DNA from: CAZCDM01 sp964497475
GTDB taxonomy: Bacteria > Planctomycetota > Phycisphaerae > SM23-33
Length of the DNA: 9,689 nt
NCBI GenBank assembly: GCA_964497475.1
Contig: CAZCDM010000093.1
Location: forward strand, 1 to 9,689
Reading direction: 5' to 3'
The stretch's first letter is position 1; every line of letters starts with the position of its first letter. Below, piece by piece: positions 6,575 through 9,689 of the stretch. The notes below the pieces were generated by a model that was not told the origin of the DNA, searched no databases, and saw only the letters and a list, made by a program, of their open reading frames with translations. Position numbers and translations under genes: made by a program.

Positions 6575-7195
6575 ATGCTCCGAACCATTTGCACATCGGC
6601 CCTGCTGATCGGCCTGGCCCTGACCGTACTGACCGGCTGCACCCCCAAGGAACGTGAGCTGCGACCCGTCCAGTATCACCAGACGGAGCTGTCGCGCATC
6701 CACAGCATCGCCATCGTTCCCTTCGCCGATGCACCGGGCAATGATACCGCCGGCAGCGGCAATGCCATCGTCGCCGAGATCGCCAACCAGCTCTATCGCT
6801 GCCGCGGCATCAAGGTCATCGAGCGCAGCCGCGTGGCCGAGATCATGGACGAACGCGACTTCCAGATTTCGCAGATGGACACCGACCAGGCCGCCCAGAT
6901 CGGCAAGATCGCCCAGGCCGACGCCGTGCTCTTCGGCTCGCTGACGCAGTACGAAGCCCAGCAGGAATACTCCCACGGCGGCGTGGGCATGTTCTCCGGC
7001 GGCGGGACGAAAACCAAGCACCGCGTCGGGCTCAACGTCCGGCTGGTCGACGTGAGCAACGGCGAGGTCATCTACGCCGAGTCCGGTGGCGCCGAGTCGC
7101 GCGACGGCTACTCCGAGTGCCTCAAAGAAGCCACCTCCGAAGCCATCCAACCCCTGCGGGACTACTACGAGGTCAGCCGTGGATCGAAGAAATAA
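6575..7195 (+). CDS. Lipoprotein with CsgG-like domain (third of four)
   Basis: This 206-residue lipoprotein has signal residues 7-21 and lipobox L-T-G-C with Cys22. It is the clearest CsgG-like member: SIAIVPFADA (44-53), KVIERSRVAEIMDERDFQ (80-97), AAQIGKIAQADAVLFGSLTQYE (106-127), a GGVGMFSGGG segment (135-144) and VGLNVRLVDVSNGEVIYAE (151-169). The stretch around 121-169 lines up well with E. coli CsgG through its first membrane hairpin and the VNLRVVNVSTGEI strand pair. Unlike CsgG (277 residues before processing), it ends soon afterwards with one helix and lacks room for the second pore hairpin, so it is probably a periplasmic lipoprotein and not a pore. An AAAGGA nine bases before the ATG is the likely ribosome binding site. 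It lies 25 bp after gene two and overlaps gene four by 17 bp. CsgG/GNA1162 (DUF799)/LpoB-type folds are the closest known comparisons. Confidence 0.87.
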   Translation: MLRTICTSALLIGLALTVLTGCTPKERELRPVQYHQTELSRIHSIAIVPFADAPGNDTAGSGNAIVAEIANQLYRCRGIKVIERSRVAEIMDERDFQISQMDTDQAAQIGKIAQADAVLFGSLTQYEAQQEYSHGGVGMFSGGGTKTKHRVGLNVRLVDVSNGEVIYAESGGAESRDGYSECLKEATSEAIQPLRDYYEVSRGSKK

Positions 7196-7778
7196 GCTCA
7201 TCGTCCTGATGGCCGTTCTGGCAGCGGGCCTGGTCGGATGCAACGACCGGACCTTCACCGTCCACCGCGCGGACCTCTCCGCCGGCGGCCACTACGTCGT
7301 CCTACCCCTGGCCGACGCTCCCGGCGCCGATGCCAAGGGCTCGGGCAACGTCATCGCCGGCGACCTGGTGACCGAGCTGGTCCGCCTGCCGAAGGTGCGC
7401 GTGTTCCGGCTGTCGGATGCGAAGCTCACCGCCGCACTGGAATCCAGCGGGTTCGACCGCGCCGACCTGTACGACCCCATCGTGGCCGCCGATGTCGGCC
7501 GACAGGCCAAGGCCGACTGCGTCCTCTTCGGCGAGCTGATGCACTACGGCCCGGAACGCAGCCGAACCGACAGCTCGTTCTCGATCTTCCGCTCCGGCTC
7601 GACGACCACGGTCTACTGGGTCAGCCTGAACGTGCGCATCATCCGCGCTGCCGATGGCAAGATTCTCTACGCCGGCTACGGCGTGGCCGCCGACCCCGAG
7701 GGCTACCAGAAAGCCTCCCGCGACGCCTGCCACGAAGCCCTCGCCGGCCTGCGTGATTCCCTCGGCGTGAAAGACTGA
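7179..7778 (+). CDS. Lipoprotein, CsgG-like paralogue (fourth of four)
   Basis: This 199-residue lipoprotein starts at GTG 7179. That start is chosen because GAGGT lies five bases upstream and it gives a classic signal peptide, DRRNK then a hydrophobic run to lipobox L-V-G-C with Cys21. An in-frame ATG at residue 11 would leave too short a signal. The mature part closely parallels the third protein: VVLPLADAPGADAKGSGN (40-57) against its IVPFADAPGNDTAGSGN, then ADCVLFGEL (112-120), a Ser/Thr-rich segment with FSIFRSGSTTT (134-144), and VSLNVRIIRAADGKILYAGYG (148-168). It overlaps the third gene by 17 bp, so coupled translation is likely. It is the last gene of the operon and faces pyrG. Its ERSR-like region is replaced by VFRLSDAKL. 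Function is unknown. Confidence 0.84.
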   Translation: MDRRNKLIVLMAVLAAGLVGCNDRTFTVHRADLSAGGHYVVLPLADAPGADAKGSGNVIAGDLVTELVRLPKVRVFRLSDAKLTAALESSGFDRADLYDPIVAADVGRQAKADCVLFGELMHYGPERSRTDSSFSIFRSGSTTTVYWVSLNVRIIRAADGKILYAGYGVAADPEGYQKASRDACHEALAGLRDSLGVKD

Positions 7779-7815
7779 ACCGCCCGAAGAGCCAACCGGC
7801 ACGCACGAGCGGACC

Positions 7816-7832
7816 GGCCCGCCGGGCCCGGC
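7816..7832. terminator. GC-only hairpin between convergent genes, possible terminator
   Basis: The 61-bp gap between the fourth lipoprotein stop and the pyrG stop holds GGCCC-GCC-GGGCC (7816-7828) and an overlapping 12-bp palindrome GCCGGGCCCGGC (7821-7832). Neither is followed by a T-run on either strand, so this is not a standard intrinsic terminator. It could slow polymerase from both sides. Confidence 0.28.
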
Positions 7833-7839
7833 CGATGAC

Positions 7840-9561
7840 TCAGCGGGCGTGGTGATCGCAGGCGGCCGCGACGAGCCCGACAAACAACGGCTGAGGCCGA
7901 AGCGGCCGACTCGTCAGCTCCGGATGAAACTGCGCGGCGATGAAGTACGGATGCATCCCCTGGGGCAGCTCGAGAATCTGCATGATCGGGTGCTCGGGGT
8001 GCCGCCCGGAAAAAACCATGCCCTTGCCGCTGAGGGTGTCAATGTACTCCGGGGCGACCTCGTAGCGGTGGCGGAACCGCTGGCGGATGGACTCGGCGTG
8101 GTAGAGCTGATGGGCCCGCGTGCCGGGCGTGATCTGCACGTCCTGCCCGCCGAGGCGCATGTTCCCGCCGAGGCCTTCGATTTGCTTCTGCTCGGGCAGG
8201 ATGGAAATCGCCGGCTGGGGGCAGTCGGGAATGATCTCGGTGGAGTTGGCCTCGGCCAGGCCACAGACGTTGCGGGCGAACTCGATGACAGCCATCTGGA
8301 AGCCCAGGCAGATGCCCAGGTACGGCAGGTGATTCTCGCGGGCGTGGCGGATGCACTCGATCTTGCCCTCCGTGCCTCGCTTGCCGAACCCGCCGGGCAC
8401 GATAATGCCGTTGACGCCGGCGAGCTTCTCGGCGACGTTCTCGGCGGTGACTTCCGTGGTCTCGATCCAGTCGATTTCCACGCGGGCGTCGTTGGCCACG
8501 CCGGCGTGTTCCAGGGCCTTGATGATGCTCGCGTAGCTGTCGCGCAGGGCGACGTACTTGCCCGTAATGCCGATGCGCACCGTCCGCTGGGCCTGGCCGA
8601 TCTTGCCGGCGAAGGTTTCCCACTGCTGAGCGTTGGTGTGGTCGGTGGCGCTGTTGACGCGACTGCCAATGCCCAGCAGCTGGACGATCTCGCTGTCGAT
8701 GCCGGCCTGGCGCATCTCGCCCGGCAGCAGGTAAATGCTCTTGAGGTCGTGCATGCTGAAGACCCGGCGCATCGGCACGTTGGTGTAGAGGCTGATCTTC
8801 TGGCGGACCTTTTCAGTCACGGGCTTCATGCTGCGGCAGGCGATCATGTCCGGGTGGATGCCGTATTCCATCAGCCGCTTGATGCCGAGCTGGGCGGCCT
8901 TGGATTTCTGCTCGCCCAGGGCAGGCGGGTTCAGCACATAGGTCAACGCACAGCAAATCACATTGTCCTCGCCCTCTTCGTAACTCAGCTCGCGCAAGGC
9001 TTCGATGTAAAACGCGTTTTCGATATCGCCCACCGTCCCGCCGACCTCGATGAAGACGACGTCGGCCTTGCTGGCCACGGCCAGCTCGCGCAGCCGCATC
9101 TTCACCTCGCCTGTGACATGCGGAATCATCTGCACATCGCGGCCGAGGAATTTGCCCGCCCGCTCGCGATCCAGAATGGTCTTGTAGATCTGTCCGCTGG
9201 TGGCGAAGTTCCGGGCGGTGAGATCCTGGTCGAGCATGCGCTCGTAGGTGCCCAGGTCCATGTCCGTCTCCATGCCGTCGTCGAGGACGAAGACCTCACC
9301 ATGGCGGAAGGGGTTCAGCGTGCCCGAGTCGATATTGAGGTAGCCCTCGAGCTTGATGGGGCTGACGGACAGGCCCTTATCCTTGAGCAGCTTGGCCAGG
9401 CTGGAGGAAAAAATCCCCTTGCCCAGCCCGCTCATCACCGTGCCGAAAACAGCCACGTACTTGCACTTGCCGGGAACGTACCCCTCGGGAAAAGGAGTGT
9501 AGAACTCCGTTTCGTCGGTCTGATCCCGTAACGATTTTAGCAGATCCATTGCGTTGCTCAT
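7840..9561 (-). CDS. pyrG: CTP synthase (glutamine-hydrolysing)
   Basis: CTP synthase makes CTP from UTP, ATP and glutamine, the last step of pyrimidine nucleotide synthesis, in the cytoplasm. At 573 residues it has the full two-domain form. The synthase domain has GLGKGI (45-50, Lys48), ETDMDLG (98-104, with Asp102 as likely metal ligand), IEVGGTVGDIE (171-181, Glu172) and KSKAAQ (219-224). The glutamine amidotransferase domain has PGGFGKRG (389-396), nucleophile Cys418 in GICLG, RHRYEV (497-502), and His546 with Glu548 in QFHPE. It is catalytically intact by these residues. It is unusual in having about 30 extra N-terminal residues compared with E. coli and in variant signature motifs: VFGTVMSG replaces the usual VTGGVVSS, and KLEGYLNIDSG replaces KLDPYINVDPG. 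The start is the ATG at 9561; no clear Shine-Dalgarno precedes it, nor the alternative ATG at residue 5. It is convergent with the lipoprotein operon. Confidence 0.96.
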   Translation of the reverse strand: MSNAMDLLKSLRDQTDETEFYTPFPEGYVPGKCKYVAVFGTVMSGLGKGIFSSSLAKLLKDKGLSVSPIKLEGYLNIDSGTLNPFRHGEVFVLDDGMETDMDLGTYERMLDQDLTARNFATSGQIYKTILDRERAGKFLGRDVQMIPHVTGEVKMRLRELAVASKADVVFIEVGGTVGDIENAFYIEALRELSYEEGEDNVICCALTYVLNPPALGEQKSKAAQLGIKRLMEYGIHPDMIACRSMKPVTEKVRQKISLYTNVPMRRVFSMHDLKSIYLLPGEMRQAGIDSEIVQLLGIGSRVNSATDHTNAQQWETFAGKIGQAQRTVRIGITGKYVALRDSYASIIKALEHAGVANDARVEIDWIETTEVTAENVAEKLAGVNGIIVPGGFGKRGTEGKIECIRHARENHLPYLGICLGFQMAVIEFARNVCGLAEANSTEIIPDCPQPAISILPEQKQIEGLGGNMRLGGQDVQITPGTRAHQLYHAESIRQRFRHRYEVAPEYIDTLSGKGMVFSGRHPEHPIMQILELPQGMHPYFIAAQFHPELTSRPLRPQPLFVGLVAAACDHHAR

Positions 9562-9572
9562 AACGGGGTTGC

Positions 9573-9601
9573 AGGATACGGTATTGCAGGGCCCATCTCA
9601 A
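9573..9601 (-). promoter_or_regulatory. pyrG: Predicted sigma-70-type promoter of pyrG
   Basis: On the minus strand TTGAGA (9596-9601, 5 of 6) and TATCCT (9573-9578, 4 of 6) are separated by 17 bp. An eight-base A-tract on this strand (9623-9630) lies about 57-64 bp upstream of the expected start and could act like an UP element. Only 11 bases separate the -10 box from the pyrG ATG, so the leader would be about 4-5 bases, almost leaderless. Confidence 0.5.
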
Positions 9602-9608
9602 GCGTCAG

Positions 9609-9675
9609 TTTACCCCGGAGCGTTTTTTTTCGTGTACAGGGGTATTTACTTGACTCAGGTTACCCCTACATGTAG
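9609..9675. promoter_or_regulatory. Symmetric, GGGGTA-rich upstream region; possible operator
   Basis: An inverted repeat AGGGGTA (9638-9644) and TACCCCT (9661-9667) has a 16-bp spacer. A further TACCCC lies at 9611-9616, giving three half-sites with centres 28 and 22 bp apart. A perfect 10-bp palindrome CTACATGTAG (9666-9675) overlaps the right arm. A plus-strand TTGACT (9650-9655) lies within the spacer and may be a -35 box for a gene beyond the window, with a poor TAGTGT at 9673-9678 as -10. The region is less GC-rich than its surroundings, as expected for a control region. The factor is unknown. Confidence 0.4.
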
Positions 9676-9689
9676 TGTCGTTGGCCATG

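Noticed and set aside
7849..9531. Plus-strand open frame of 560 codons opposite pyrG
   Set aside because: Antisense shadow of a highly conserved enzyme; the product is made of Leu/Gly/Ala/Asp/Val-rich filler without structure.
9562..9572. CTP-sensing reiterative transcription control of pyrG as in Gram-positive bacteria
   Set aside because: The expected transcript start lacks the GGGC-type beginning and there is no leader terminator; the leader appears to be only a few bases long.
9623..9630. T8 run as the tail of a plus-strand intrinsic terminator
   Set aside because: No GC-rich hairpin precedes it; it fits better as an A-tract upstream of the pyrG promoter on the other strand.
9687..9689. 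ATG at the end of the window as a start codon
   Set aside because: No Shine-Dalgarno is visible before it and no downstream sequence is available to test it.

Overview
The window is a GC-rich bacterial chromosome segment with tightly packed genes. The organism is probably Gram-negative-like and diderm: four successive genes encode lipoproteins with clear lipoboxes, and the three-gene moxR cluster handles proteins at a membrane. The gene set, the GC-rich codon use and an atypical CTP synthase would fit Planctomycetota (Phycisphaerae-like) or a relative. That placement is a guess from general character, not something the sequence proves.

Layout. (1) Positions 78-4476, minus strand: a three-gene operon read from right to left, a MoxR-type AAA+ ATPase, a DUF58 protein, and a TgpA-type membrane transglutaminase with a fused C-terminal DUF4129-like segment. 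The genes are 11 bp apart or overlap by 1 bp (TGATG). A strong extended -10 promoter lies just upstream of moxR. (2) Positions 4477-4571: a 95-bp divergent promoter region. (3) Positions 4572-5234, plus strand: riboflavin synthase, standing alone without other rib genes. (4) Positions 5235-5387: an intergenic region holding two near-identical 42-bp direct repeats that run into the ribosome binding site of the next gene. (5) Positions 5388-7778, plus strand: a tight operon of four small lipoproteins that all look like diverged copies of one CsgG-like fold. Two of the three junctions overlap. (6) Positions 7840-9561, minus strand: a complete but sequence-divergent CTP synthase with an N-terminal extension of about 30 residues, convergent with the lipoprotein operon. 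(7) Positions 9562-9689: the pyrG promoter and an upstream stretch rich in symmetric sequences, including three TACCCC/GGGGTA half-sites.

The moxR, DUF58 and transglutaminase genes probably work as one unit: the MoxR chaperone acts on the vWA-like DUF58 partner, and the transglutaminase acts outside the membrane. RibE and PyrG are housekeeping enzymes. The lipoprotein operon is the part whose function is least known. It looks like repeated duplication and divergence of a CsgG/GNA1162-like periplasmic lipoprotein, and it is the best candidate here for an undescribed system.
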